In this document: positions 19,864 to 28,847 of the stretch, piece after piece
Layout: every line of letters starts with the position of its first letter
How positions within the stretch are numbered: the first letter of the stretch is position 1
Source: CAZDBA01 sp965224765
GTDB lineage: Bacteria > Planctomycetota > Planctomycetia > Pirellulales > Pirellulaceae
Length of the DNA: 64,000 bases
Reading direction: 5' to 3'
Assembly (NCBI GenBank): GCA_965224765.1
Contig: CBDDAC010000003.1
Span: 7,908 to 71,907, forward strand
Translations under genes and position numbers: made by a program
The notes under the pieces: generated by a model
Told to the model about the DNA's origin: nothing
Database searches by the model: none
The model's input: only the letters and a program-made list of their open reading frames with translations

Positions 19864-20223
19864 CTAGCGGCGATCTGTTGTTAGTTCGGTTCGGTTAATG
19901 GCCAAATCGCCTAAATGGTTTTTGAAAAAGCATGAATGTTTTTTTTTATCATCTGAAAGCGTCTCTAGGATTACCAAAGCCAATTCGTGTTCTTCGGGCG
20001 AGCAATACAGTGTTGCCATTGCCAGTGATATGTCACCGGCAATGAAGTGCTTGATTTGGTTTCGTTTCATCAGTGACAAGGCTCCTCCATTCAGGCTGTC
20101 GTCACCAACTGAAATACCCCCAATTGCTAGGTAGTCTTGCGAATGTTTTGGGCGATGTGATGGTCGCTGAGATAGGATTAGAGCACTCGCAATGAATGTT
20201 AGAGAAACAATCAGGATCGTCAT
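19864..20223 (-). CDS. Hypothetical membrane-anchored or secreted protein, 119 residues
   Basis: An N-terminal hydrophobic segment (MTILIVSLTFIASALIL) is followed by a soluble domain with AIGGISVGDDSLNGGALSL and a small helical tail. It looks like a signal-anchor protein. Its ATG overlaps the stop of the preceding 112-codon frame (ATGA), typical of coupled genes. No family recognised. Confidence 0.5.
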   Translation of the reverse strand: MTILIVSLTFIASALILSQRPSHRPKHSQDYLAIGGISVGDDSLNGGALSLMKRNQIKHFIAGDISLAMATLYCSPEEHELALVILETLSDDKKKHSCFFKNHLGDLAINRTELTTDRR

Positions 20224-20558
20224 TTTAGTTCGGGTTGCATTTTCGGTGAGATCGTTCTGCCTGCTTTTCCTGGGACTATGTTGGCGTCGCCTGTCCGGAT
20301 TGGGTGAAACTCACGGAATTGTTCGCCAAGTTTGATAAGGAGTCGCGGACGGAAACCTTCGTCTCTGGCGATAAGTTGCCAGACATCCACAATGCATCGT
20401 TTCCGCCAGCACTGTGGACCAAGTGCGTTCCAGCTGTCGATGAACGACGGTCGTTGTCGCGCCGTCACCTGCCAGAAGTGTGGATGTCCATTCTGATGGC
20501 AAAATTTGGCGCAAATGATCGATGGCGGCTGAGCCCGGAGAGGTTGTGAATTTATCAT
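20220..20558 (-). CDS. Uncertain 112-residue ORF coupled to the next gene
   Basis: An ATG-started frame whose stop overlaps the ATG of the 119-residue gene. Composition (many Arg, Gln, Trp, Cys) is unlike its neighbours and other frames here are also open, so it may be a decayed gene. No domain recognised. Confidence 0.3.
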   Translation of the reverse strand: MINSQPLRAQPPSIICAKFCHQNGHPHFWQVTARQRPSFIDSWNALGPQCWRKRCIVDVWQLIARDEGFRPRLLIKLGEQFREFHPIRTGDANIVPGKAGRTISPKMQPELK

Positions 20559-20627
20559 CTCGGATTGAGAAAAAGATACAAACGCGCTAAAACGTATTTA
20601 TGAATTCTAAAAATAGTATTGCGCGAG

Positions 20628-20745
20628 TCAATCATCCCGAGCGTTGTCAAATGGAAATGCGATTTCATTCGCTTTGGCCCCGTATTGATCGCAGAATTTA
20701 TCAACGACAAATTCACGAATCTCCGATTTCGTATGCCCTGTTACT
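20628..20745 (-). pseudogene. Deleted second copy of the ADP-ribosylglycohydrolase gene
   Basis: Minus-strand translation gives TGHTKSEIREFVVD joined directly to KFCDQY and a short tail to a stop at 20628-20630. In the intact gene TGHTKSEIREFVVN and DEFCDQYVNQ are about 90 residues apart, so the whole segment between, which carries the GGDSDT metal cluster, is deleted in frame. The 5' part of the gene is also missing. The DNA match to 18484-18515 and 18780-18822 is visible base by base. Confidence 0.8.
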
Positions 20746-20847
20746 TCGTAGCATGGACCAAAAGATTGGCAGGAATTTGGAAAAGCTGTTGGTCGGTCAT
20801 TATCGATAAAGGCAACCTAGGGAGTGTCAAGCTTCGATTTGATCCAT
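20743..20847. repeat. Diverged segmental repeat, copy B
   Basis: Second copy of the segment at 19731-19832. It joins the 3' end of the HAD-like gene to the deleted ADP-ribosylglycohydrolase copy, which suggests the ancestral unit was HAD gene, spacer, hydrolase. Confidence 0.8.
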
Positions 20848-21190
20848 GATCGGATCACGGGATCGCATGGCATGAAAACCGCGATCTCGTCATCAATTAG
20901 CGAAACAACTTCTGGCATATCCTCAAAGAAGATGTCTGGTCTCAAGTCGTTGACGAATCTTGATTTCCATTTCTGCAACGTTTCGTTTTTGCGTTTGCCG
21001 TTGATTGGATCGGAAGACACGATTAGGCGGTCGTATCGAATGGCGATTTCATTGAGATACTCAGCCGTTGAGCCGAGTTCCGTTCTGAAGGTAACGATGG
21101 TGACCTGAGCTTGGGCAAAGGCTTCACAGATTCCAAAAAAAATTCCGGTCGATATGTGATTGTGTCGTCAATGTCGAGGCAGAGATGCAT
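20817..21190 (-). pseudogene. HAD-superfamily-like phosphatase with a frameshift in an A8/T8 tract
   Basis: The ATG at 21190 starts MHLCLDIDDTITYRPEFF, a HAD motif I (DxDxT). The frame is lost at the run of eight A at 21135-21142 (T on the coding strand). Reading on in the next frame gives GICEAFAQAQVTIVTFRTE (motif II T), YDRLIVSSDPINGKRKNETL, then RPDIFFEDMPEVV (motif IV) to a stop at 20817-20819. The full product would be about 124 residues, the size of small HAD phosphatases related to 5'-nucleotidases. One base in the homopolymer restores the frame, so this may be real decay, phase variation or a sequencing error. Confidence 0.7.
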
Positions 21191-21321
21191 TTGGCACCCA
21201 ATGTAAAGATTACGTTAACGAAGATTCAAGAGTTGCGATTCTACAGGAAATCTGTGCGGATACGCCCCTACGGATTGTTTTGGCGATCCTATCCCAATGC
21301 ATTCAATTCCTCTGGAGCATC

Positions 21322-21348
21322 CGTCCTCGCTGACGCGTCGGGTTTCCA
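21322..21348. repeat. Half-copy of the palindromic repeat seen at 24.6 and 24.9 kb
   Basis: Matches one arm (GTCCTCGCTGACGC then GTCGGGTTTCC) of the hairpin elements at 24634-24694 and 24889-24944. The other arm is absent. Confidence 0.7.
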
Positions 21349-21436
21349 TTTGGAACCTTTGGATACGTGATTCTCAGTTGGGGATGCCGCAGAAACAACT
21401 TGTTTGAGGCCTCGATGTTGATTCAATGAACTTGAC

Positions 21437-21665
21437 TCACGGGTAGGGTTCTCCGCCATCCGTATCGTAGGCTTCGCGTTCGAAGGGATTGTCACGATAG
21501 AATCGCCGTCCTGATAGCCAAGTGTAGATCGACGAAGTGAGATAGGCGGGCCACATAAAGGGCCCCCACCACTCATACTGTTTGACGTGAACAGCTTCGT
21601 GTTTGCGAGAAATGTCCATTTGGCGAGCAATCTTTCATGCTCGATGCTGGCGGCAATCGCCACGA
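21437..21665 (-). pseudogene. HExxH-type small membrane peptidase-like protein, broken
   Basis: The 3' frame encodes HEAVHVKQYEWWGPF, then PAYLTSSIYTWLSGRRFYR and DNPFEREAYD, a signature of small bacterial proteins with an HExxH-like metal site, an adjacent hydrophobic segment and a 'DNPFExEA' tail. The upstream part of the family (a strand ending in a xHERLLAK-like segment) is visible in a different frame at about 21620-21665, so a frameshift separates the halves. The rest of the N-terminus is not recognisable. Confidence 0.55.
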
Positions 21666-21996
21666 CATCGTTGGGATTTTACGGTATCTCGCGACATGCA
21701 ACAAACGGAACAAAGCCCAAATCCGCTTGTAAAACCCTGAGGCCACGTTCTTTTGCGGAATCTAAGCTCATCGCAAAAACATCAATCGTCTTCTGGCCAG
21801 TAAACTAAGGTATTTGTTTGAGTTGAGATTGCGATTCCAGAGGTTTCCCCGTAGCGACCTTTTTGTTTTGCGGAATAAACAAAGAGCGTAAAGTGGTCAG
21901 GGTAGCAATGGCCGATCCGGAGTCAGACATCACCTATTTCAAAACAAATAAGCCTGGACTCGCGCGCATCGCGTTGTTGGCCGTCAGTCTACCGGT

Positions 21997-22533
21997 CTAC
22001 GCTCGACTAACCATTTTCTGCGCGAAACAGAAGCCACGCTTCATATTCGGAGTTGATTGCCATTCGCGTGAATCAGAATCAAACCAAGCCGCAAACGCAG
22101 CGATGTTTGATGGTTCATCAGCAATCAGAATGTGTCCATCGTCGACAAGCCAATCCGCACAGCGTTCAACAATACCAATGCGTTCATTCGGATTCGACAG
22201 CATGTGAAGCGTCCGGTCAAGAATGATAATGTCGAACCGAGCGTTAGTTTCAAAATCACGGAGGTCTGAGATGACGCCACAAACTTCTAAATCGTTTCCG
22301 CCAGCAAAAGCCAGCATCTGCTCAATGCCCGTGCGGGAAATGTCAACACCCGTGACCGACATGCCGGCTCGCGCAAAAACGAAAACGTCGCGTCCCTGTC
22401 CGCAGCCAAGATCGAGAACCGATGCGGTAGGTTTGGAGTGTGATTCCGCGAAATCCACGAACTCAGAAAATGGTTCGCCACAAACGCCGTCCTGCTCGCG
22501 GTACAACAGTTCGTATTTGTTTTCGAGTGACAT
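21997..22533 (-). CDS. SAM-dependent methyltransferase (class I)
   Basis: 178 residues with motif I VLDLGCGQGRDVFVFARAG, motif II TGVDISRTGIEQM, an acidic loop VISDLRDFE and motif IV FDIIILDRTLHML. This is the compact Methyltransf_25/TehB-like fold. Substrate unknown. The last 13 bases of its leader and the sequence at 22573-22593 contain TGGTCCACGCT, also found before the zinc-ribbon gene and the deleted hydrolase copy. Confidence 0.85.
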   Translation of the reverse strand: MSLENKYELLYREQDGVCGEPFSEFVDFAESHSKPTASVLDLGCGQGRDVFVFARAGMSVTGVDISRTGIEQMLAFAGGNDLEVCGVISDLRDFETNARFDIIILDRTLHMLSNPNERIGIVERCADWLVDDGHILIADEPSNIAAFAAWFDSDSREWQSTPNMKRGFCFAQKMVSRA

Positions 22534-22873
22534 GGGTTGGTTCGGGAAAGCGAGGGCGGAATGTGTCTATCTACTTCTGAAGCGTGGACCAATCACGACT
22601 GTGCGACGATCAAGCCCCTTGGCAATTGGGCTTTTTGAAAAGTAGAGGTCCCCATGGTACAGGATCCGGAACGCAATATCCCTCAACTGTTTTCTTTTGT
22701 ACTGAAAATATCGGAAGCACGAAATACAATAAAATTCAAAGCCGGACGACGTAGAAATCTCTACAAGCCAATCGTAACCAAACTAGAATGCGACAAGCTT
22801 AAGTAATCAATTTGGATCAGGCTAAACGCAACTGCGTCGAGTCTGTTTGTTTTTTCACCAGCGTGAGGACGTA
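22534..22873 (+). other. Intergenic space between divergent genes
   Basis: Holds the two divergent start regions. A hairpin-like GCCCCTTGGCAATTGGGC lies at about 22615-22631. No gene is recognised. Confidence 0.5.
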
Positions 22874-24355
22874 ATGAAGACGATCTATGTATTTGCAACG
22901 ATTTTTTTAGCGTTGTTTATTGTTGAAACGACTGCCTTGGGGCAGGAGGGAACTGATGCGGAGGCGTCAGCGTCCGATGGAAAAGCTAAGGCCGAAGTCG
23001 TTGTCGAGGAAGCTGAGACCGTTATCCCGGCAGCGTTCGACCTGAGGAATGAGTCGGTTGTCACACCTGTCAAGAGTCAGTCTGGTGGAACGTGTTGGGC
23101 TCATGGTGCATTGGCCTCAATTGAAAGTAATATGCTGAAAACTGGCGTCTGGGAAGCAAGTGGGCAATCAGGGATTCCGAACCTTTCTGAGTATCATCTG
23201 GATTGGTGGAATGGCTTCAACAAGTTTCACAATACCGATCAAGCGGACATGTCAGAAAAGATCGGTATGACGGTACACCAGGGCGGTGACTATCGAGTTA
23301 CCGCAGCTTACATCAGCCGCGGTGACGGCGTTGTCTTTTGCTCGGAGTCGAATGATACCAAAGGCGATCGCCTTTGGTACAAATACACGCCAGACAAAAA
23401 TAGCCGAGACTATCAAAAGTACTTCGTGCGTGACATCGAATGGTTCGTTGCGGGAGACAGCCTGGAGAATCTCAACCAGATCAAACGAAGAATCATGGAA
23501 CAAGGCGCTATTGCGACGTGTTACTGTGCCGGTGGTCGCTACAACACGGATGAGCATATCCACTATCAGCCAGCTTCAACCGGTTCCAAGCCCAACCATT
23601 CGGTCGCAATTGTTGGTTGGGATGACGCCAAAATCACGTCCAACAAAGAAAAGCAAGCGCCACTTCCCGGAGCCTGGCTGATCAAAAACAGCTGGGGCAA
23701 AAAAGCTGGCGAAGAAGGCTACATGTGGATCTCATATTTTGATAAGCACTGCTGCCAGCACGCCGAGCTTGGGGCCGTTTCGTTCAGAAACATTGAGCCG
23801 TTGAAATACGACGTTTTTTATCATCATGACTACCACGGGTGGCGCGGTGATATGCCAAAAATCAAGCGTGCCTTCAACGCATTCAAAGCGACAGGAAATC
23901 ATGAAATTCAAGCGATCAACTTTGTAACCTGTGGCAACAATGTCGAATACACCGTCAAGGTTTTTGAACGTTTTGAGGATGGCCTTCTACTGGATGAACT
24001 TGCCTCTGTACGTGGCAACGCAGAAGTAATGGGAGTCCATACTGTTGATCTGGAGTCCGCGCTCAAGTTGAAGGAAGGCGTAGATTTTTTCGTCTATCTG
24101 GAAGTTTCAAATGGCGGTCAGGCCATTGACCGAACGTCAGAAATTCCGGTTCTTCTCGGCAATCCTGGACCCTCAGGCCCCACCGTGGTATCGATAGCAA
24201 ATCCAAAAGAGAGCTATTATCACAATGGCGCTCAATGGCTCGATTTGTATGAATACAAGTTTGATAACCCGGATTGGGCAACGTTCGACAAAACAGCTAA
24301 CTTTTGCATTAAGGCGATTGGCGTCAACATTCCTCTGGAAGAGAAAAAAGAATAG
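22874..24355 (+). CDS. Secreted papain-like cysteine protease (C1A) with lectin-like C-terminus
   Basis: 493 residues from the ATG at 22874 (GAGG seven bases upstream), with a signal peptide (MKTIYVFATIFLALFIVE). The C1A signature is complete: Gln in PVKSQSGGTCWAHGALAS with the catalytic Cys, His in NHSVAIVGWDD, Asn in LIKNSWGKKAGEEGYMWISY. An Ala/Glu-rich prodomain-like segment is unusually short. After residue 320 a beta-rich domain resembles the lectin-like domain that follows bacterial C1A domains. It probably acts outside the cytoplasm on proteins or peptides. It stands alone on the plus strand. Confidence 0.9.
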   Translation: MKTIYVFATIFLALFIVETTALGQEGTDAEASASDGKAKAEVVVEEAETVIPAAFDLRNESVVTPVKSQSGGTCWAHGALASIESNMLKTGVWEASGQSGIPNLSEYHLDWWNGFNKFHNTDQADMSEKIGMTVHQGGDYRVTAAYISRGDGVVFCSESNDTKGDRLWYKYTPDKNSRDYQKYFVRDIEWFVAGDSLENLNQIKRRIMEQGAIATCYCAGGRYNTDEHIHYQPASTGSKPNHSVAIVGWDDAKITSNKEKQAPLPGAWLIKNSWGKKAGEEGYMWISYFDKHCCQHAELGAVSFRNIEPLKYDVFYHHDYHGWRGDMPKIKRAFNAFKATGNHEIQAINFVTCGNNVEYTVKVFERFEDGLLLDELASVRGNAEVMGVHTVDLESALKLKEGVDFFVYLEVSNGGQAIDRTSEIPVLLGNPGPSGPTVVSIANPKESYYHNGAQWLDLYEYKFDNPDWATFDKTANFCIKAIGVNIPLEEKKE

Positions 24356-24412
24356 CCGTTGCTTGAATTTGGATGGCTTCAGAGTATTTGCCTGAGGGAC
24401 CAATAAATCACC

Positions 24413-24437
24413 TGGACGCTATGTTGCACGGCGTCCA
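24413..24437 (+). terminator. Possible terminator hairpin after the C1A protease gene
   Basis: TGGACGC pairs with GCGTCCA across an 11-base loop and is followed by the T-rich TGTGTTTGCTTTTC. It lies 58 bases after the stop. The T tract is interrupted, so termination is only plausible. Confidence 0.4.
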
Positions 24438-24633
24438 TGTGTTTGCTTTTCATTTCCTAATTTCGAGCTCGAGTACATTGAAGCGGAATGCGATTCGCTC
24501 TACGAAAGATCGGTCTTGCTGATCTATCTTCTTCTCATCGCGTACGAACGAACTCGCGTTGGCTTTTGGTAACCCGACGAGGTTGTGACTTTTTCATTCG
24601 TAGATGAAGCAAAAGCTAAAAGCAGTGGTTTAT

Positions 24634-24694
24634 GGAAACCCGACGCGTCAGCGAGGACGTGTCGGGTTCGTCTTTGCTGACGCTTCGGGTTTCC
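24634..24694. repeat. Palindromic repeat element, copy 1
   Basis: A near-perfect 61-base hairpin: GGAAACCCGACGCGTCAGCG pairs with CGCTGACGCTTCGGGTTTCC around a GTGTCGGGTTC-type loop. The same sequence recurs at 24889-24944, and one arm at 21322-21348, so it is a dispersed REP-like unit. Confidence 0.8.
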
Positions 24695-24888
24695 AAAGTG
24701 GATATTCAGATGCCGTTGGCTACTGAGTCAGGCACCGAGCAGTTTTGCTGCTTCGGAAAACGGCTGCGGCTTCTCCTCCCCGGTCGTTGCGATCTCGACC
24801 CTACCGGTGGAAGGGGGTTCGGTTTTTGGCATCCGATTTTTATTGCCAGAACCATCTGAAAATTAGCCCATTCAAAAAAAGTCACAAC

Positions 24889-24944
24889 CTCGACGCGTCA
24901 GCGAGGACGTGTCGGGTTCGTCCTCGCTGACGCTTCGGGTTTCC
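24889..24944. repeat. Palindromic repeat element, copy 2
   Basis: Nearly identical to copy 1 in the same orientation but with the first arm shortened (starts CTCGACGCG). The two copies bracket about 195 bases. Confidence 0.8.
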
Positions 24945-25314
24945 ATTATCCCTCTCAATCTGCTTGCCGCGGAGCAGCTAATTCAATTAGCCTCAGACTT
25001 CCAGTCTGGGGTGCAGCTGACAAACGTCCATGATAAGCGAACGCCAGGACCAGGAGGGTGGATGTTCACTTTAACGATTCCAAACGTTATCCTTTGCTAC
25101 TGGAAAAAGAGTAGTAGCGATTAACGTTGGGAAGCTTACGAAGAAACGAAAACATATCATTTGCTCGCCCCCCGGGCCTGCTTTTTCTTGCGGACCAGGA
25201 TGTTGTGGTCTATTCTTCAAGCCAGCTGGTTTCATGTTTCACCACTAATTCCTGTCGTGAAAATGAACTGAAACGTTGAAGCTACCGGCAAGATTTTCAC
25301 CTTGAGAGTTCCTG

Positions 25315-28300
25315 ATGATGCGCAATGCAGTCCCTTCGTTTCTATTGATTATTTCGTTCGCTCTGGTTGGGCCTGGCGGTTTTTGCCAGGCCCAAGGGAC
25401 TTCTGAATCGGCGTCAGTCGATGCGCCTTACCTGCAGGCACTCAAATACCGAAATGTCGGACCGACACGAGGCGGACGTGCGACTGCAGTTGTCGGTGTT
25501 CTGGGAGATGACCAAACCTATTACATGGGCGGTGTAGGCGGCGTCTGGAAAACGACCGACGCCGGAAAATCCTGGAACAACCTGACGGACGGTTTTGCAA
25601 AATCGTCCTCGGTTGGAGACATCGACGTCAGTCGATCTCACCCCAATCATATTATCGTCGGCATGGGAGAAAGCCCGTTTCGTCGAGAGATGAGTTCACA
25701 TGGTGACGGTATCTACCTTTCGGAAAACGCCGGCAAGACCTGGACACATCTTGGTTTCAAAGATGCCAGGCAAATCTCGAGTGTCAAGTTCCATCCTGCC
25801 AACCCGGACATCATCTGGGCCGGAATTCAGGGTGATCCATGGAAGAACAGCTTTACCCGAGGATTGTATAAATCGACCGACGGTGGACAAAGCTGGAAGC
25901 AAACGCTGTTCGTAAATGAAACGACTGGAGTTGTAGACCTGAAATATGACCTCAACAATCCGGACGTGTTGTACCTCTCCATGTGGGATTTTCAACATAG
26001 TCCCTGGTATCTGCGTAGTGGTGGTCCCGGTTGCGGACTCTATAAATCTACCGATGGTGGAGAGAGTTGGAACAAACTTGAAAATGGACTTCCGAAAGAA
26101 GTCGGAAAAATGGGAATCGCCGTTTCAGAAGCAGATTCCAACCGCGTCTACGCCGTTGTTGAAGCTGCCGAAGCTGAGGCGGGGCTTTATCGATCTGAGG
26201 ATGCCGGAGAGTCATGGACCGTTGTCAACAAAGATGACCCTCTTCACACGCGCTCGTGGTATTACATGCATCTGTTCACGGACCCGACGGCAGCGGACAG
26301 CGTTTATGTTCTAAACGCAGGCGTGTCTTTTTCGACGGACGGTGGCAAGACAACGCGCCGCGTTCGAGCATCGCATAGCGACACTCATGACCTTTGGGTG
26401 AACCCGGAAAACAATAAAAACCTGATCCTCGCGGATGACGGTGGAGCCTCGATCAGCTTTGATGGAGGCAGTTCCTGGTCGACCCAGCACAATCAACCAA
26501 CGGCTCAGTTTTACCGATTGAATGTCGACAACGATTACAATTATCGAATTTATGGCGGTCAGCAGGACAACGGTACTGTGGCTGTTTTGTCCTCTTCGCG
26601 GGGTTCCAAAGATGATTATCATTCTGTTGGCGGTTGTGAAAATGCATTTATCGCTTTTGATCCCGATGACCCTCGTTACTTCTATTCAAGCTGCTACCTT
26701 GGCCAGATAAGTGAATACGATTTGGAGTTGAAAGTAAATCGTGATGTCCGCGCTGATCCATACTTGGGCATGGGCGTCTCGCCCAAGCACCGTAAATACC
26801 GCGCTCACTGGAACGCGCCTGTAGCGGCATCTCCGCACGACCCGGGTGTGATTTATCATGGAACCAACAAGCTGTTGCGGACCAAAGACCGGGGTCAGAC
26901 CTGGACTGAAATCAGCCCCGACCTGACTCGCAATGAAGTAGAAAAACAGGGACCCGGTGCTGGACCGATTACGAACGAAGTCCTGGAAAGCTACAACACG
27001 CTCACCTATGTCGTTGAAAGCCCTCACGAGCAGGGCGTAATCTGGACCGGTGCCGATGACGGGTTGGTTCACATTACCCGTGATGACGGAAAAAACTGGG
27101 AGAACGTATCGCCTCCCGGGATGGGAGCAGGAATTGTGAATTCAATTGAGGTCTCACCCCACGATCCAGCTGCCGCCTACCTGGCCGTCACACGACACAA
27201 GACGGGAGACCACACACCGCTGATCTATCGAACCAGCGATTATGGCAAGACCTGGAGCCAGTTGGCTGACGGCCTTCCACGAGATTCGAACTTCGTCCGT
27301 GTGGTTCGAGAGGACCCCGTTCGAAAAGACCTGCTGTTTGCAGGAACGGAGACTGGGATATTCTGGTCGACCGACGGCGGAGCCAATTGGGAAACGTTGC
27401 AACTCAATCTCCCGCATGTCGGCATCTCTGATTTGATGGTTCATCGAGAAGATCTCGTCATCGCGACTCGCGGTCGAGCGTTCTGGGTCCTGGACGACAT
27501 CACTCCATTGCGTGAAATGAAACCAGACACGGCGAAAGCCGGGGTGCATTTGTTCGCGCCTACCACGGCCCACAAATTGAAGAGTCGCATCGGTGGAAAA
27601 AGCGGGGCTAAGCTTTATTACAGTTTGGCGACGGAGGACAAGGACCTGAAAATCGAGTTTCTCCTGGACGGCAAAGTGGTTCGAAGTTTTGATAAATCCA
27701 GTTCTCGGAAAAAGCCAGACAGCAAAGCTGGGCTTAATACGTTCACCTGGAATTTCGACGACGATAACAAGACCCCAAAGATTGACAGGATGTTCGCTGG
27801 TCGACCGATCAGCGCTCCGGCTCTGCCAACGGGCAAGTACGTTGTACGAATCACGGCCAATGGTGAAACTTCGGAGCGTGATCTGATGGTGAAAATGGAT
27901 CCCCGTCTGGAAATCAGCGACGAAGACGTGAAAGCTCAATATGCTCTAAGCCAGACATCGTTTGCTATGACCGAAGAGCTGATGTATTCGATCCAATCCA
28001 TGCGGGACATCAAGGCACAAGTCGAAAGTCAGCTGGCTCCGTTAAAACGTGCCGACAAAATGGACTCACATCAAGAACTTGTCGATGCCAGTAAAAATTT
28101 GCTCAAAGCCATTGATGAGTGGGAAGCGAGCCTGCATGACAAGCGGCGGACCAACGGCCAGAACATCATCACTTACCCGGAAATGCTTGCCGAAGACATT
28201 ACTTCAATCACTGGAGTTGTCAGCCGGGCTCTGCCGCCTTTGACACAAGGAATGCTCGATCGCTTTGAACAGGTTCAGGAACGTTGGAACGCGAAGGTCG

Positions 28301-28458
28301 AGATACGTGACGCCATTATCGCCAATGAACTGGCGGCATACACCAAAGCTTGGCAAGCAGCCAACGTTGCTGTTGTGGAGGTAATGCCTTTTTCAAAACC
28401 GCTGCCGAAGAAAACAGAATCAGATTCGAAAACAACCGAGGCAGAAACGAAGAGGTAA
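25315..28458 (+). CDS. Secreted sortilin/VPS10-type BNR beta-propeller protein
   Basis: 1047 residues with a signal peptide (cleavage near GGFCQA). At least eleven Asp-box/BNR motifs of the S-x-D-x-G-x-x-W type are visible, for example KTTDAGKSW, STDGGQSW, STDGGESW, SEDAGESW, SFDGGSSW, TKDRGQTW and STDGGANW. This matches the large WD40/YVTN/BNR-like exo-glycosidase-type propellers common in planctomycetes and Bacteroidetes. After about residue 740 come a beta-rich region (FTWNFDDDNKTPK, PTGKYVVRITANGE) and a helical tail. No sialidase arginine triad is evident, so catalysis is uncertain. The start ATG may be 25315 or 25318. Confidence 0.85.
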   Translation: MMRNAVPSFLLIISFALVGPGGFCQAQGTSESASVDAPYLQALKYRNVGPTRGGRATAVVGVLGDDQTYYMGGVGGVWKTTDAGKSWNNLTDGFAKSSSVGDIDVSRSHPNHIIVGMGESPFRREMSSHGDGIYLSENAGKTWTHLGFKDARQISSVKFHPANPDIIWAGIQGDPWKNSFTRGLYKSTDGGQSWKQTLFVNETTGVVDLKYDLNNPDVLYLSMWDFQHSPWYLRSGGPGCGLYKSTDGGESWNKLENGLPKEVGKMGIAVSEADSNRVYAVVEAAEAEAGLYRSEDAGESWTVVNKDDPLHTRSWYYMHLFTDPTAADSVYVLNAGVSFSTDGGKTTRRVRASHSDTHDLWVNPENNKNLILADDGGASISFDGGSSWSTQHNQPTAQFYRLNVDNDYNYRIYGGQQDNGTVAVLSSSRGSKDDYHSVGGCENAFIAFDPDDPRYFYSSCYLGQISEYDLELKVNRDVRADPYLGMGVSPKHRKYRAHWNAPVAASPHDPGVIYHGTNKLLRTKDRGQTWTEISPDLTRNEVEKQGPGAGPITNEVLESYNTLTYVVESPHEQGVIWTGADDGLVHITRDDGKNWENVSPPGMGAGIVNSIEVSPHDPAAAYLAVTRHKTGDHTPLIYRTSDYGKTWSQLADGLPRDSNFVRVVREDPVRKDLLFAGTETGIFWSTDGGANWETLQLNLPHVGISDLMVHREDLVIATRGRAFWVLDDITPLREMKPDTAKAGVHLFAPTTAHKLKSRIGGKSGAKLYYSLATEDKDLKIEFLLDGKVVRSFDKSSSRKKPDSKAGLNTFTWNFDDDNKTPKIDRMFAGRPISAPALPTGKYVVRITANGETSERDLMVKMDPRLEISDEDVKAQYALSQTSFAMTEELMYSIQSMRDIKAQVESQLAPLKRADKMDSHQELVDASKNLLKAIDEWEASLHDKRRTNGQNIITYPEMLAEDITSITGVVSRALPPLTQGMLDRFEQVQERWNAKVEIRDAIIANELAAYTKAWQAANVAVVEVMPFSKPLPKKTESDSKTTEAETKR

Positions 28459-28847
28459 GTCTTCGTTATGGTAACTAATTGATCAGACTAGCGTATCTTA
28501 TTTAAATTTCAGCGTGTACGAGTCGCTCAATTGCTGAGCCTGGCTGGAACGGTACGCCAGTTGTGGTCAAGCTAATTCGATCTTGAGTTTCGGAAACATG
28601 TCTTTGAAGTGGTTGTAAGTTCCGATCGACATAGAGCCTTTTGCGTCTTGCGAACAGGATTGACTGCTGCTGTTAATTGGTGTCAGTTGAGTTGGGGATT
28701 TGGCTGCAAGGTCGGTCCAATTGGTAAATTGGTAAATTGGTTCGGCGGTTGTGAGGAAGTTTAGATTGGGTCAAAATGCGGCGGGAGAAGATTCGCTGAG
28801 TCGGCTCCTTCTTTTCTACTCTTCTTATTTCGCATTTGGATCCTGTC
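28459..28847 (+). other. Intergenic space, no gene seen
   Basis: Contains a short tandem TTGGTAAA repeat (about 28718-28740) and the leader of the comM-like gene. Nothing else is recognised. Confidence 0.6.

Larger units (their letters stand above)
24356..25314 (+). other. Gene-free spacer with palindromic repeats
   Basis: No gene is recognised over 950 bases. It holds a possible terminator hairpin (24413-24437), two copies of a long palindromic element (24634-24694 and 24889-24944) and a GC-rich CCCCGGTCGTTGCGATCTCG stretch between them. Confidence 0.65.

Noticed and set aside
17516..22533. Integron-like cassette array (many small unrelated same-strand genes with a repeated junction sequence)
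   Set aside because: No paired GTTRRRY / RYYYAAC core sites with an attC-like fold were found between the genes, and no integrase is present. The repeats are explained better by segmental duplication.
24889..24944. CRISPR repeat
   Set aside because: Only two full copies with 195 bases between, long perfect hairpins and no cas genes; it fits a palindromic dispersed repeat.
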